From: Streptomyces griseocarneus
Lineage (GTDB): Bacteria > Actinomycetota > Actinomycetes > Streptomycetales > Streptomycetaceae
Length of the DNA stretch: 64,000 bases
Direction of reading: 5' to 3'
Assembly (NCBI GenBank): GCA_003674045.1
Contig: PENC01000012.1
Coordinates: 152,089-216,088 of the forward strand
How positions within the stretch are numbered: the first letter of the stretch is position 1; every line of letters starts with the position of its first letter. The notes beneath the pieces were generated by a model that was not told the origin of the DNA, ran no database searches, and worked only from the letters and a program-made list of their open reading frames with translations. This document shows, piece by piece, positions 26,205-35,406 of this stretch. Made by a program: the position numbers and the translations under genes.

Positions 26205-27662
26205 TCACGCCACGCGCGGGTGCGGCGAGCCGCGCCTGGCCGCCGTCAGCAGCCCCCGTACGGCAGTCGCGACGCCCAGCGCGAGCACCGCCGAGGCCAC
26301 CGACATGCCCAGCACGCCGTGCAGCGGCAGCACGATGCCGAGTCCGCCGCCGGCCACCGAGGACATCTGGAGCAGCGTCTCGGAGCGGGCGAACGCGGAG
26401 GTGCGCACCTCCTCCGGCACGTCCCGCTGGATCAGCGAGTCCAGCGACTGCTTGGCCAGCGCCTGCGCGATGCCCGCGGTGGCCGCCACCAGCGCCACGA
26501 AGAAGGCGTTGAAGAACACCGCCGTGACCACCGTGACGCCCAGGGCCAGGGACAGCACCAGTGCGATGGTCTTCTCCGGGCCGCGCGAGCGCAGCAGCGC
26601 GCCTATCGCCGTGCCCAGGGCGTTGCCGGCGCCCGCGGCGACCGCCACGAGGCCCAGCGACACGGCGGGGCTCAGTCCGCCGATCGGGTGCTCGCGCAGC
26701 AGGAACGCCAGGAAGAAGGTGAGGAATCCGGACAACACGCGCAGCGCGCTGTTCGCCTGGAGGGCGTGCAGCACCGAGCTGCCGACCGTGCGCAGGCCCG
26801 GCTTGGGCTGTTTCGTCCGTTGCTTCATCCGCTGCCTGCCCGGGCCGCCGCGACGCCAGGCGAACCGGTCCGTCATCGCCGTACGGCGCCGCTCCAGCGC
26901 GGGCCGCAGATGGGGCCGGTGCTCGCCCGAGACCAGCCGTGCGCGTGCCTCGCCCTTCGCCGAGTCCACCTTGTGCGGCAGTGAGAGGGACAGCACGGTG
27001 CCCAGCGCGAACACGACGAACGCCCCGTACAGCGGCCAGGCGGGCCCCAGCTGGTGCAGCCCCGCGCCGAGCGGGGCCGCCACTCCCGTGGCCAGCAGCC
27101 CGCCCAGGGTCACCCGTGAGTTCGCCTTCACCAAGGAGATGCGCGGAGGCAGCAGCCGGGGCACGACGGCCGACCGCACCACCCCGTAGGCCTTCGACGC
27201 CACCAGCACGCCCAGCGCCGCCGGGTACAGCTCCAGGCCGCCGGTCGCCACCGCGCCCGACATCGTCAGCGCCAGCACCGCCCGCGTGACCATCGCGCCC
27301 GCCATCGCCGCCCGGCGGCCGTGCGGCAGCCGGTCCAGCAGCGGCCCGATCACCGGGGCCAGAAGAGTGAACGGCGCCATCGTGACCGCCAGGTACAGCG
27401 CCACCCGGCCGCGCGCCTGGTCCGTGGGCACCGAGAAGAAGACCGTGGAGGCCAGCGCCACCGTGATGAGCATGTCGCCCGCCGAGTGCACCGCGTGCAG
27501 CTCGATCAGCTTGCCGAGCCCCGACTCGCCCGCGCCGTGCGCGTGCGTGGCCCGGCGGATGCCCCGTCCGGCCCAGGTGAACGGGGCACGCAGCACGCGG
27601 CCGACGCCCCGGCCCGCACGGCGGAGCGGGCCGTTCTCGGCTGACCGGATGGCTCCCACCAC
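26205..27662 (-). CDS. MFS transporter
   Basis: A 485-residue membrane protein with about twelve hydrophobic segments and the MFS loop motif DRLPHGRRAAMAG after the second segment. A basic cytoplasmic insertion (about 255-305, with RRRTAMTDRFAWRRGG) lies between the two halves. The N-terminus VVGAIRSAENGPLRRAG precedes a predicted cytoplasmic stretch; I use GTG 27662, though GTG 27659 is equally possible. The substrate is unknown. It is followed at 26 bases by the lipoprotein gene, suggesting co-transcription. Confidence 0.82.
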   Translation of the reverse strand: MVGAIRSAENGPLRRAGRGVGRVLRAPFTWAGRGIRRATHAHGAGESGLGKLIELHAVHSAGDMLITVALASTVFFSVPTDQARGRVALYLAVTMAPFTLLAPVIGPLLDRLPHGRRAAMAGAMVTRAVLALTMSGAVATGGLELYPAALGVLVASKAYGVVRSAVVPRLLPPRISLVKANSRVTLGGLLATGVAAPLGAGLHQLGPAWPLYGAFVVFALGTVLSLSLPHKVDSAKGEARARLVSGEHRPHLRPALERRRTAMTDRFAWRRGGPGRQRMKQRTKQPKPGLRTVGSSVLHALQANSALRVLSGFLTFFLAFLLREHPIGGLSPAVSLGLVAVAAGAGNALGTAIGALLRSRGPEKTIALVLSLALGVTVVTAVFFNAFFVALVAATAGIAQALAKQSLDSLIQRDVPEEVRTSAFARSETLLQMSSVAGGGLGIVLPLHGVLGMSVASAVLALGVATAVRGLLTAARRGSPHPRVA

Positions 27663-27830
27663 GCCATCTTGCCCCAAGCGGAACGGCACACGGCACTCCG
27701 GACGGCCGCCCGGGGCGCGCCCGGCGGGCTCGTGGACACGGCTGCCGCTCCCGCGCGGGCCCGCGCGCGACACGCCCCCGGCACCCTTCCCGGCCCACCT
27801 CTCCGCGGTCCGTCCGGGGGCTCGCCGAAG

Positions 27831-27846
27831 CCCGGGTATACCCGGG
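27831..27846. other. Perfect 16-bp palindrome in a divergent promoter region
   Basis: CCCGGGTATACCCGGG lies in the 394-base gap between the divergent MFS and DUF3027 genes, 168 bases from the former start and 210 from the latter. A shorter GGGTATACCC also occurs at 47663-47672. The rest of the gap (27663-28056) shows no gene; a ribosome site GGAAGAG precedes the DUF3027 start. Confidence 0.7.
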
Positions 27847-28056
27847 GTCCCCCGGCGGGGTAGCGTGCGTCTCGCGCCACTGGCGGTCGTTCTTGGCCGC
27901 GCCCCGGGTCACGATCCCGCAGAATGGAAGTGACCAGGTGCGCCCGAGGCCGTTCGGGCGCGGACGTCGACGCGGTCCTGCGGTCCGCTCCGTCCGCGGA
28001 CCCGGCCGCTCGGCCGGCGCACTCGTGAGACGGCGTGGAAGAGAGAATCGATTCTT

Positions 28057-28956
28057 GTGAGTGCTGCGATGCGAAGCCGTACCCCGGACCGCCTGTGCGC
28101 CGAGGCGGTCGAACTCGCCCGTGCGGCCGCCGGGGAAGCGGCGCTGCCGGGCACGGTCGGTGACCACGTCGAGGCCGTCGCCGACGGGGACCGCGTCGTC
28201 ACGCACTACTTCGCCTGCGAGGACCCCGGCTACCGCGGCTGGCGCTGGGCCGTCACCGTCGCCCGCGCCTCCCGCGCCAAGGTCGTCACCCTCGACGAAA
28301 CCGTCCTGCTGCCCGGCCCCGACGCGCTTCTCGCCCCCGAATGGGTGCCCTGGAGCGAGCGCCTGCGCCCCGGTGACATGGGCCCGGGCGACCTGCTGCC
28401 CACCGAGGCCGACGACCTCCGCCTGGAGCCCGGCTGGAGCGGCGAGGACGAGGTCCCGCCGAACTCCGCGCTGGCCGAGGAGATGGACCGCCTCGGCGAG
28501 CTGGAGGACGCCGACGTGACCGTCGGCTCGCCCGCCGCCCAGGCCGCGCCCCCGGCCCGCGGCTCCATCGCCGCCGTCGCCGAGGAGCTCGGCATGCGGC
28601 GCGCGCGCGTCCTGTCCCGCTACGGCCTGTACTCCGCGGCCGACCGCTGGGACGAGGGCTACGGCGCGAAGACCCCCATGGCCCAGGCCGCCCCCGCCTC
28701 CTGCGTCAGCTGCGGCTTCCTCGTCCGGCTGGGCGGCCAGCTCGGCCAGGCGTTCGGTGTCTGCGCCAACGAGTTCGGCCCGGCGGACGGCCACGTCGTC
28801 GCCCTCTCGTACGGCTGCGGCGGCCACTCCGAGGCCGCCGTCATGCCGAAGGCGCCTCGGGCGCCGGAGCCGGTGATCGACGAGACGCGGGTCGATCCTC
28901 TGCCGCTCCACGGCGACGCCGCCGCGGGCCCGGACGAGGAGCTCGGCCACTCCTGA
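28057..28956 (+). CDS. DUF3027 family protein
   Basis: A 299-residue acidic protein of an actinobacteria-only family. Conserved features: HYFACEDPGYRGWRWAVTVA near residue 50, EWVPWSERLRPGDMGPGDLL, a region GRGSIAAVAEELGMRRARVLSRYGL (read as AAVAEELGMRRARVLSRYG) and a CVSCGF ... GVCANE cysteine set near 220 that may bind metal. Its function is unknown. The start is GTG 28057. It is divergent from the MFS gene. Confidence 0.85.
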   Translation: MSAAMRSRTPDRLCAEAVELARAAAGEAALPGTVGDHVEAVADGDRVVTHYFACEDPGYRGWRWAVTVARASRAKVVTLDETVLLPGPDALLAPEWVPWSERLRPGDMGPGDLLPTEADDLRLEPGWSGEDEVPPNSALAEEMDRLGELEDADVTVGSPAAQAAPPARGSIAAVAEELGMRRARVLSRYGLYSAADRWDEGYGAKTPMAQAAPASCVSCGFLVRLGGQLGQAFGVCANEFGPADGHVVALSYGCGGHSEAAVMPKAPRAPEPVIDETRVDPLPLHGDAAAGPDEELGHS

Positions 28957-28994
28957 CGAACCCCGCCAGGGGCTCCGCCCCTGGACCCCCGCGC

Positions 28995-29275
28995 CTACCG
29001 GGGTGCGTCTTGCGGCCCGTGCGCGGCTGCGGCCCCGGTGGGGGCTGGTCGCGCAGTTCCCCGCGCCCCTGACGGGGCGCGGCCGACATCCGGTGGAGGG
29101 GGCGGGGCCGGAGGGCGGGTTCTGAAACGACGGTGCACGAATCACGGCACCCTCCCTGGATCAGCCGCACGCACCGCGTTTCAGGTTCCGCCCGGAGGTC
29201 CCGCCCCCGGCCCACCAACCACCCAAGGGGCGCGGGGAACGGCGCGACCAGCCACGAACCGGCCCGCAGACAAAA
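28995..29275. repeat. Composite intergenic repeat, copy E (reverse)
   Basis: Outermost GGGGTGCGTCTTGCG, left arm TCGCGCAGTTCCCCGCGCCC (29049-29068), core palindrome 29092-29212, right arm AGGGGCGCGGGGAACGGCGC (29226-29245). It fills the 385-base gap between the DUF3027 gene and the sacsin-like gene, both plus strand. Confidence 0.9.
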
Positions 29276-29341
29276 GCAACGCAACGCAACGCGGAAGCCG
29301 TAGCCTGACCACGGTCAAGACCAACGCGAGGGAGAACCCAC

Positions 29342-32300
29342 GTGACCGGCACCCCCGGAGGGGACCCGTTCCGGACGGAAGCGCTGCGCCGCGCGGTACT
29401 GGACGCCTGGAGCGCCAGCCCCGCCCGGTTCCGGGAGGACGCCAACGCCGAGGAGGACCTCGCCCTCGGCGGCTACCGCGACCGCCTCGTCGTCGAGCTC
29501 GCCCAGAACGCCGCCGACGCCGCCGTCCGCGCGGGCGTGCCCGGCCGTCTCCGGCTCACCCTGCGCCCCGCCACGGCCGACGGCCCCGCCGTCCTCGCCG
29601 CGGCCAACACCGGAGCCCCCCTCGACGCCGCGGGCGTCGAGTCGCTCTCCACCCTGCGCGCCTCCGCCAAGCGCGACACGGACGCCACCGCCGGCCAGGG
29701 ATCCGTCGGACGTTTCGGCGTCGGCTTCTCCGCCGTCCTGGCCGTCAGCGACGAACCCGCCGTCGTCGGCCGCTCCGGCGGCGTCCGCTGGTCGCTCGCC
29801 GAGGCGCGGGCCCTCGCCACGGAGGCGGCGGCAGGCAGCGAGGGCCTCGCCGAGGAGATCCGGCGCCGCGACGGCCACGTCCCGCTGCTGCGGCTCCCGC
29901 TGCCCGCCGAGGGCACCGCGCCCGACGGCTACGACACCGTGGTCGTCCTTCCGCTGCGCGACGTCGCGGCCGAGGACCTGACGGTCCGCCTGCTCGCGGG
30001 TGTCGACGACGCGTTGCTGCTCGCCCTGCCCGGCCTCGCCGAGGTCGTCGTCGAGACGCCCGACGGGTCCGTACGCACGCTCACGCGGCACGACGACGGC
30101 CCGTACACGGTCGTCGGCGACACCGCGCGCGACGCCGTCGTCGGCACCGGCACCCGCTGGCGCGTCGCGCACGCGGGCGGCGCGCTGGACGCGGCGCTGC
30201 TCGCCGACCGTCCGGTCGAGGAGCGGCTGCGCCCGCGCTGGTCGCTGACCTGGGCCGTTCCCGTGGGGCCGGACGGCGCGCCCGTACGCCCGGGCACCGC
30301 GCCCGTCCTGCACGCGCCCACGCCCACCGACGAGCCGCTCGGGCTTCCCGCGCTGCTCATCGCGACGTTCCCGCTCGAACCCACCCGCCGTCACACCGCC
30401 CCCGGCCCGCTCACGGACTTCCTCGTCGAGCGTGCCGCCGAGGCGTACGCGGGGCTGCTGCGCGACTGGGAGCCCGTCTCCACCGGCACCCTGGACCTCG
30501 TCCCGGCGCCGCTGGCCCGCAGTGCCGTGGACGCCGAGCTGCGGCGGCGGGTCCTGGAGCTGCTGCCCCGGGTCCCGTTCCTGCCGCGCGCCGTCGTCCC
30601 CGCCAAGGGCGCGGAGAACGACGGCGACACCTGGGACGCGTACGCGCACGCCCTCCGCCCCGTCGAGGCCGAACTCGTGGAGGGCGCGGGCGCGCAGACC
30701 GTGGCCGTGCTCGGCGAGCTCTTCCCCAGCCTGCTCCCCGCGGGCCTGGAGCGCCGTGCCGAGCTGCGTTCGCTCGGCGTCGCGCGCGTGCCGCTCGGCG
30801 AGGTGATCGACCGGCTCGCGGGTGTCGAGCGCGAGCCGTCCTGGTGGTGGCGGCTCTACGACAGCCTCGCCGGGGTCGACCCGGACCGGCTCGGCGGTCT
30901 GCCCGTGCCCCTCGCCGGAGGCGCCCGTACGGCCGTCGGCCCCCGGCAGGTGCTCCTGCCGCCGCCGGACGGCGCCGTCTCCGAGCGGCTCTCCCGGCTC
31001 GGGCTCAAGGTCGTCCACCCCGACGCCGCCCACCCGCTGCTGGAGAAGCTCGGCGCCACGCCCGCCTCGCCCCGCGCGATCCTGACGACTCCTCAGGTAC
31101 GGGCCGCGGTGGCCGCGTCCCTCGACGCGGACGAGATCTGGGACGAGGACGCGCTCGACGCCGACGCGCTCGCCGACACCGTCCTCGGCCTCGTCCGCGA
31201 CGCGAACCTCGCCCCCGGCGACGAGCCCTGGCTCGCCGCCCTCGCACTCCCCGACGAGGACGGCGAACTCGCGCCCGCCGGTGAACTCGTCCTGCCCGGC
31301 AGCCCCTTCGAGCGCGTCATCCGCCCCGGCGAGCTCGCCGCCTGCGACGCCGAGCTCGCCGAACGCTGGGGCGAGCAGCCGCTGACCGCCGTCGGCGTCC
31401 TCGCCGGCTTCGCCCTCGTACGCGCCACGGACGTCGTCCTCGACCCGGACGAACTGGAGCCCAGGGACGGGGACTTCGCCGAGCCCGACGACGTCGGCCT
31501 GCTCGACGCCGTCGACGTGTGGTGCGAGGACATCCTCGACCGGCTCCCCGACACGCCCGTGCCGCCCGTCGCCACCGAGATCGTCGCCGTGCGCGACCTC
31601 GACCTCGTCGACGACGACGCCTGGCCCGAGGCCCTCGCCCTGCTCGCGCAGCCGCCCCTGCGCGACGCGCTGACCGCGCCCGTGCGCGTCCTGCTGCCCG
31701 ACGGCACCACCGAGTCCGTACGGCCGTACACCGCGTGGTGGCTGCGCGGCCACCCCGTCCTCGACGGCCGCCGCCCCGCCGGGCTGCGCGTCGCGGGCGG
31801 CGACCCGCTGCTGCGCGGGCTGTACGAGGCGGCCGACGCGGGCGGGCTCGCCGACGACCAAGTGCTCCGCGCCCTGGGAGTACGCACCTCCGCCGCGGCC
31901 CTCCTCGACGAACCCGGCGGCGCCGCCGAGCTCCTGGCCCGCCTCGCCGACGAGGACCGTCCCGTGGCGGCGTCCCAGCTCCACGCCCTCTACGGGCTGC
32001 TGGCCGCCCTCGACCCGGACCAGGTCACCCTCCCCGATGAACTGCGCGCCGTCGTCGACGGCGAGGTACGCGTCGTCGACGCGGCCGACGCGCTGGTCGC
32101 GGACGCCCCCGACGTCCTGCCGCTCGCAGACGGGCACGCCTTGCTGCCCGTCCGTCCCGATCTGGCTGTCGACCTTGCCGACCTGCTCCAGGTGCGCCGG
32201 GCGCGCGAGGTCTTCGCGGTGCGTGTCCCCGCGGGCGACGGCGTGGCGCGGGACGTGCCGGAGGGGGTACGCACCCTGTTGCCGGGTGCGCCCGCCACGT

Positions 32301-32509
32301 ACGTCGAGCACGACGAGCTCGTTGTCGGCGGCGTCGAACTGGACTGGTGTCTCTGCCAGGACGGCGTTCTGCACGCTGCCACGCTGGAGGGCGTGGCGGC
32401 CGGGCTGGCTTGGGCGGCTGGGGCCTGGTCGCGGCGCTTCGAAGCCGCGGCGCTGCTGGAGGACCCGTCGCGGACGGAGGAACTGGAGCGGGCCCGCTGG
32501 TTCGATTGA
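29342..32509 (+). CDS. Sacsin/Hsp90-like GHKL ATPase, 1055 residues
   Basis: The first 200 residues form a GHKL ATPase: N-box ELAQNAADAA (Glu and Asn for Mg-ATP), AAANTGAPL as the G1 region, and GSVGRFGVGFSAVLAV as the lid/G2 glycine motif. This combination is typical of sacsin N-terminal-like ATPases, which resemble Hsp90. The remaining 850 residues are Asp/Leu-rich and show no other domain I know. Start GTG 29342 follows GAGGGAGA. Both flanks are composite repeats (copies E and F). Related large GHKL proteins occur in some anti-phage loci, but no nuclease or partner is here, so a chaperone-like role is as likely. Confidence 0.85.
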   Translation: MTGTPGGDPFRTEALRRAVLDAWSASPARFREDANAEEDLALGGYRDRLVVELAQNAADAAVRAGVPGRLRLTLRPATADGPAVLAAANTGAPLDAAGVESLSTLRASAKRDTDATAGQGSVGRFGVGFSAVLAVSDEPAVVGRSGGVRWSLAEARALATEAAAGSEGLAEEIRRRDGHVPLLRLPLPAEGTAPDGYDTVVVLPLRDVAAEDLTVRLLAGVDDALLLALPGLAEVVVETPDGSVRTLTRHDDGPYTVVGDTARDAVVGTGTRWRVAHAGGALDAALLADRPVEERLRPRWSLTWAVPVGPDGAPVRPGTAPVLHAPTPTDEPLGLPALLIATFPLEPTRRHTAPGPLTDFLVERAAEAYAGLLRDWEPVSTGTLDLVPAPLARSAVDAELRRRVLELLPRVPFLPRAVVPAKGAENDGDTWDAYAHALRPVEAELVEGAGAQTVAVLGELFPSLLPAGLERRAELRSLGVARVPLGEVIDRLAGVEREPSWWWRLYDSLAGVDPDRLGGLPVPLAGGARTAVGPRQVLLPPPDGAVSERLSRLGLKVVHPDAAHPLLEKLGATPASPRAILTTPQVRAAVAASLDADEIWDEDALDADALADTVLGLVRDANLAPGDEPWLAALALPDEDGELAPAGELVLPGSPFERVIRPGELAACDAELAERWGEQPLTAVGVLAGFALVRATDVVLDPDELEPRDGDFAEPDDVGLLDAVDVWCEDILDRLPDTPVPPVATEIVAVRDLDLVDDDAWPEALALLAQPPLRDALTAPVRVLLPDGTTESVRPYTAWWLRGHPVLDGRRPAGLRVAGGDPLLRGLYEAADAGGLADDQVLRALGVRTSAAALLDEPGGAAELLARLADEDRPVAASQLHALYGLLAALDPDQVTLPDELRAVVDGEVRVVDAADALVADAPDVLPLADGHALLPVRPDLAVDLADLLQVRRAREVFAVRVPAGDGVARDVPEGVRTLLPGAPATYVEHDELVVGGVELDWCLCQDGVLHAATLEGVAAGLAWAAGAWSRRFEAAALLEDPSRTEELERARWFD

Positions 32510-32511
32510 CG

Positions 32512-32822
32512 GGTGCGTCTGCGTCTGCGTCTGCGGGCCGGTGGTCGCTTCTCGCGCCGTTCCTCGCGCCCCTGGGTGGTGTGTGGGCCGGGGGCGGGGC
32601 CTCCGGGCGGAACCTGAAACGCGGTGCGTGCGGCTGTTTCGGGTGGGGTGCTGTGCTTCGTGCACCGTCGTTTCAGAACCCGCCCTCCGGCCCCGCCCCC
32701 TCCACCGGATGTCGGCTATCCGTAGGGGGTGCCTCCGCCCGTTTTCGGCTCTCCGCAGGGGTGGCTGTGCCCCTTTAGGGGCGCGGGGAACTGCGCGACC
32801 AGCCCCCACCGGGCCGCAGACG
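32512..32822. repeat. Composite intergenic repeat, copy F (forward)
   Basis: GCGTCT repeats lead into CTGCGGGCCGGTGG, arm TCGCGCCGTTCCTCGCGCCC, core palindrome 32586-32706, and after a variable insert (32707-32768) right arm AGGGGCGCGGGGAACTGCGC. It lies between two convergent genes (321-base gap). Confidence 0.9.
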
Positions 32823-32830
32823 TGCCCCGG

Positions 32831-34084
32831 TCAAGCCAACGGGTCGTGCCGCACCCGCTCCGCCGGCAGTAAGCCGCCGAGGCGGGCCACCGTGGGGGCC
32901 GCCATCGGTGGGGGACCGCTGACGTAGGCGACGTGGCCGGACCAGTCGCCGTCGGCGAGTACCGCGTCGGTGAGGGCGCGGTGTTCGCCGAATGCCGAGC
33001 CGTGGCCCTGGCCGAGCACCTGGACGATGCGCAGCCAGGGGTAGCGGGTGCGCAGCCCTGTGGGGGTTTCCGTGTCGTAGAGGGCGGAGGGGTGGCGCGT
33101 GCCGAGGTACAGGTGCACGGAGCGCTGCTCGGGACGCCGGGTGTCGAGCTCCTGGAGGAGGGCCTTCGCGGCGGCCCAGCCCGTGTCGCAGGCGACGATC
33201 AGGACGTCCCGCGGGGTCCCGTCGGGGGCCGTGGCCGCGTCGAGGGTCATCGTGCCGCCCGCGGGTCCGAGGCGCAGGGTGTCACCGACGTACGTGCGGG
33301 TGACGAGGGCCTCGCTGACCCCGCCGCGGCCCGTCAGCCGGACGTGGAACTCCAGCTCGCCGTCGGGGCGCGGCGCGCAGGCGAGGGAGTAGTGCCGCCA
33401 GGCCTGCGGCAGCAGGGGAGAGGCCACGGCGGCGTACTGGCCCGCGCGGTAGGGGTACGGCTCGTGGGGCCGGACACGGAGGACGGCCAGGTCGGCGCGG
33501 CGCAGGTCGTGTGCGGTGACGGTGGCCTGCCACGCGGCGGGTTCGCCGAGCGCGGCCTCCGCGCCCTCGACCATGGCCGCGACGGCGAACCGCAGCATGC
33601 GCACCCAGGCGGCCTCCATGGGCTCGGTCCAGCGGGGGCCCGCCGTGCGGTGCAGGGCCTCGCGCAGGGCCGCCTCGAACGCCCGGTAGTGGGCGGGGCG
33701 CACACCAAGTTTGCGGTGGTCGCGGCCGAGGCGGGTGAAGGTGGCGGTGATCTCGTCGGGGTCGTGCAGGTTCTCGATGAGGTACCGGAAGATGCTCGCG
33801 AGATGCTGCCGCTGGAACTCCATGGAGTCGGGGAACAGCCGCCGCAGGAAGGGCTTCCGGGCGAACATCGTGTCGTAGAGGTGCGCGATCAGGTCCTCGA
33901 AGGGTGTGGCGAGTTCGAGGTTGTGGATGATGACGCGCTGGTCGACGGCGCCGTCGTACGGCTGCCGCGGCACGGGCGACGGAGCGGCGGCGGCACCCCC
34001 GGCGGGCTGGGAGAGCCTGCGGCGCAGCCGCATCGCGTCGTGCCGGGCGAGCAGCGAGTGGTACGTGTCGTTGACGGGGTTCAC
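32831..34084 (-). CDS. Flavohemoprotein-like: globin plus FAD/NAD oxidoreductase
   Basis: A 417-residue fusion. Residues 45-180 are a globin domain; a proximal-type histidine falls in the RDHRKLGVRPAHYRAF region. Residues 185-415 form a ferredoxin-reductase-like module with an FAD-binding RAGQYAAVASP / WRHYSLAC pattern and a nucleotide-binding VLIVACDTGWAAAKALL plus a C-terminal YVSGPPPM. Such proteins oxidise NO to nitrate using O2 and NADH. The GTG at 34084 follows GGAG. It is divergent from the DevR-like regulator, which may control it in response to NO or hypoxia. Confidence 0.88.
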   Translation of the reverse strand: MNPVNDTYHSLLARHDAMRLRRRLSQPAGGAAAAPSPVPRQPYDGAVDQRVIIHNLELATPFEDLIAHLYDTMFARKPFLRRLFPDSMEFQRQHLASIFRYLIENLHDPDEITATFTRLGRDHRKLGVRPAHYRAFEAALREALHRTAGPRWTEPMEAAWVRMLRFAVAAMVEGAEAALGEPAAWQATVTAHDLRRADLAVLRVRPHEPYPYRAGQYAAVASPLLPQAWRHYSLACAPRPDGELEFHVRLTGRGGVSEALVTRTYVGDTLRLGPAGGTMTLDAATAPDGTPRDVLIVACDTGWAAAKALLQELDTRRPEQRSVHLYLGTRHPSALYDTETPTGLRTRYPWLRIVQVLGQGHGSAFGEHRALTDAVLADGDWSGHVAYVSGPPPMAAPTVARLGGLLPAERVRHDPLA

Positions 34085-34137
34085 GGTGGAGCTCCTCGGG
34101 CGGGGTCGCGCGCCAGTATGGCAACGGGCCCCCGGGC

Positions 34138-34168
34138 CCGGACGGCCCTGCCCGACAGGGCCGTCCGG
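34138..34168. other. 13-bp hairpin between divergent flavohemoprotein and regulator genes
   Basis: Arms 34138-34150 and 34156-34168 pair perfectly around CCCGA. Being in the promoter gap rather than at a gene end, it may be an operator or leader structure rather than a terminator. Nothing else stands out in the 200-base gap apart from a GGGAC half-site at 34268. Confidence 0.5.
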
Positions 34169-34284
34169 CCCTATCGGCGGCGTGCGTGCGGGGTGTTTCC
34201 TGTGCGCGGGGAACCGCGCCTGGCCCCGCGGGGTGCCGTACCCCGTGCGCAGTTCCCCGACAGGCCCGGGACATACTCGCCTCT

Positions 34285-35016
34285 ATGGACTCAAGTCACC
34301 CGTACAGCGAAGTGATCGAAGTGATCTCACCGGTCGACCGGCAGCCGGGCGCCCCGAGGCCCCTGCGCGTCTTCATCCTCGACGACCACGAGGTCGTCCG
34401 CCGCGGCGTCCGCGACCTGCTGGAGGCGGAACCGGACATCGAGGTCGTGGGCGAGGCGTCGACGGGCCGCGAGGCCCTGGCGCGCGTGCCCGCGCTGCGC
34501 CCGGACGTGGCGGTCCTCGACGTACGCCTTGGGGACGCGGGCGACCACGGCGGGATCGAGGTCTGCCGCGAACTCCGCGCCCGGACACCGGAGCTGGCCT
34601 GCCTGATGCTGACGTCCTTCGACGACGACGAGGCCCTCTTCGACGCGATCATGGCGGGCGCGGCGGGTTACGTCCTCAAGCAGATCAACGGCTCGGAACT
34701 GGTCTCCGCGGTACGGACAGTGGCCACCGGCGAGTCGACCCTGGACCCCCGCACGGCCTCCCGCGTCATGGCCCGCCTCCGCGGCCCCCAGGAGCCCGAC
34801 CCCTCCGAGGCGCCGGGCGTCGACCGCCTCTCCCCGCGCGAACGAGAGATCCTCGAACTGATCGGAGAAGGTTTGACGAACCGTCAAATAGCCGACCGCC
34901 TCTTCCTGGCCGAGAAGACGGTGAAGAACCGCGTCTCGTCCCTCCTGTCCAAACTGGGCGTCGGACGACGCGTGCAGGCGGCGGTGATAGCGGGCCGCCT
35001 GAAGAACGACCGCTAA
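34285..35016 (+). CDS. DevR/DosR-like NarL-family response regulator
   Basis: A 243-residue regulator. The receiver domain (28-150) has the acidic pair Asp33-Asp34, the phosphorylated Asp79 in VAVLDVRL, and Lys in YVLKQI. The C-terminal LuxR-type helix-turn-helix (178-240) reads LSPREREILELIGEGLTN and VKNRVSSLLSKLGVGRR. The ATG at 34285 is the best match to the family start. The cognate kinase is the convergent gene at 35407-37008. With the flavohemoprotein and cytochrome oxidase genes alongside, oxygen/NO-responsive control like Streptomyces OsdR or mycobacterial DevR is likely. Confidence 0.92.
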   Translation: MDSSHPYSEVIEVISPVDRQPGAPRPLRVFILDDHEVVRRGVRDLLEAEPDIEVVGEASTGREALARVPALRPDVAVLDVRLGDAGDHGGIEVCRELRARTPELACLMLTSFDDDEALFDAIMAGAAGYVLKQINGSELVSAVRTVATGESTLDPRTASRVMARLRGPQEPDPSEAPGVDRLSPREREILELIGEGLTNRQIADRLFLAEKTVKNRVSSLLSKLGVGRRVQAAVIAGRLKNDR

Positions 35017-35035
35017 GCGGCTGCGGGCCGCTGCG

Positions 35036-35402
35036 CGGCGCCTACCGGGGTGCGTCTTGCGCTCGGCGCGTGCCTGCGGCTCCGTCGTGGCCGGTCGCGC
35101 AGTTCCCCGCGCCCCTGAAAACAGGGGGCTTCGCCCCCTGGCCCCGACGGTCGTCTGCGGGCCGGTGGGGGCTTGTCGCGCAGTTCCCCGCGCCCCTGAC
35201 GGGGCGCGGCCGACAGCCGGTGGAGGGGGCGGGGCCGGAGGGCGGGTTCTGAAACGACGGTGCATGAATCACAGCACCCTCCCCGAACCAGCTGCACGCA
35301 CCGCGTTTCAGGTTCCGCCCGGAGGCCACGCCCCCGGCCCACAGACAACCCAGGGGCGCGGGGAACGGCGCGAGAAGCGACCCCCGGCCCGCAGACGAAG
35401 AA
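35036..35402. repeat. Composite intergenic repeat, copy G (reverse, doubled left arm)
   Basis: Two tandem left arms (35094-35116 and 35177-35196 carry TCGCGCAGTTCCCCGCGCCC) separated by an AGGGGGCTTCGCCCCCT hairpin, then core palindrome 35222-35340 and right arm from 35352. It fills the 390-base gap between the convergent regulator and kinase genes. Its inner stem shows CAGC/GCTG where other copies have CGGC/GCCG. Confidence 0.9.
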
Positions 35403-35406
35403 CCGG

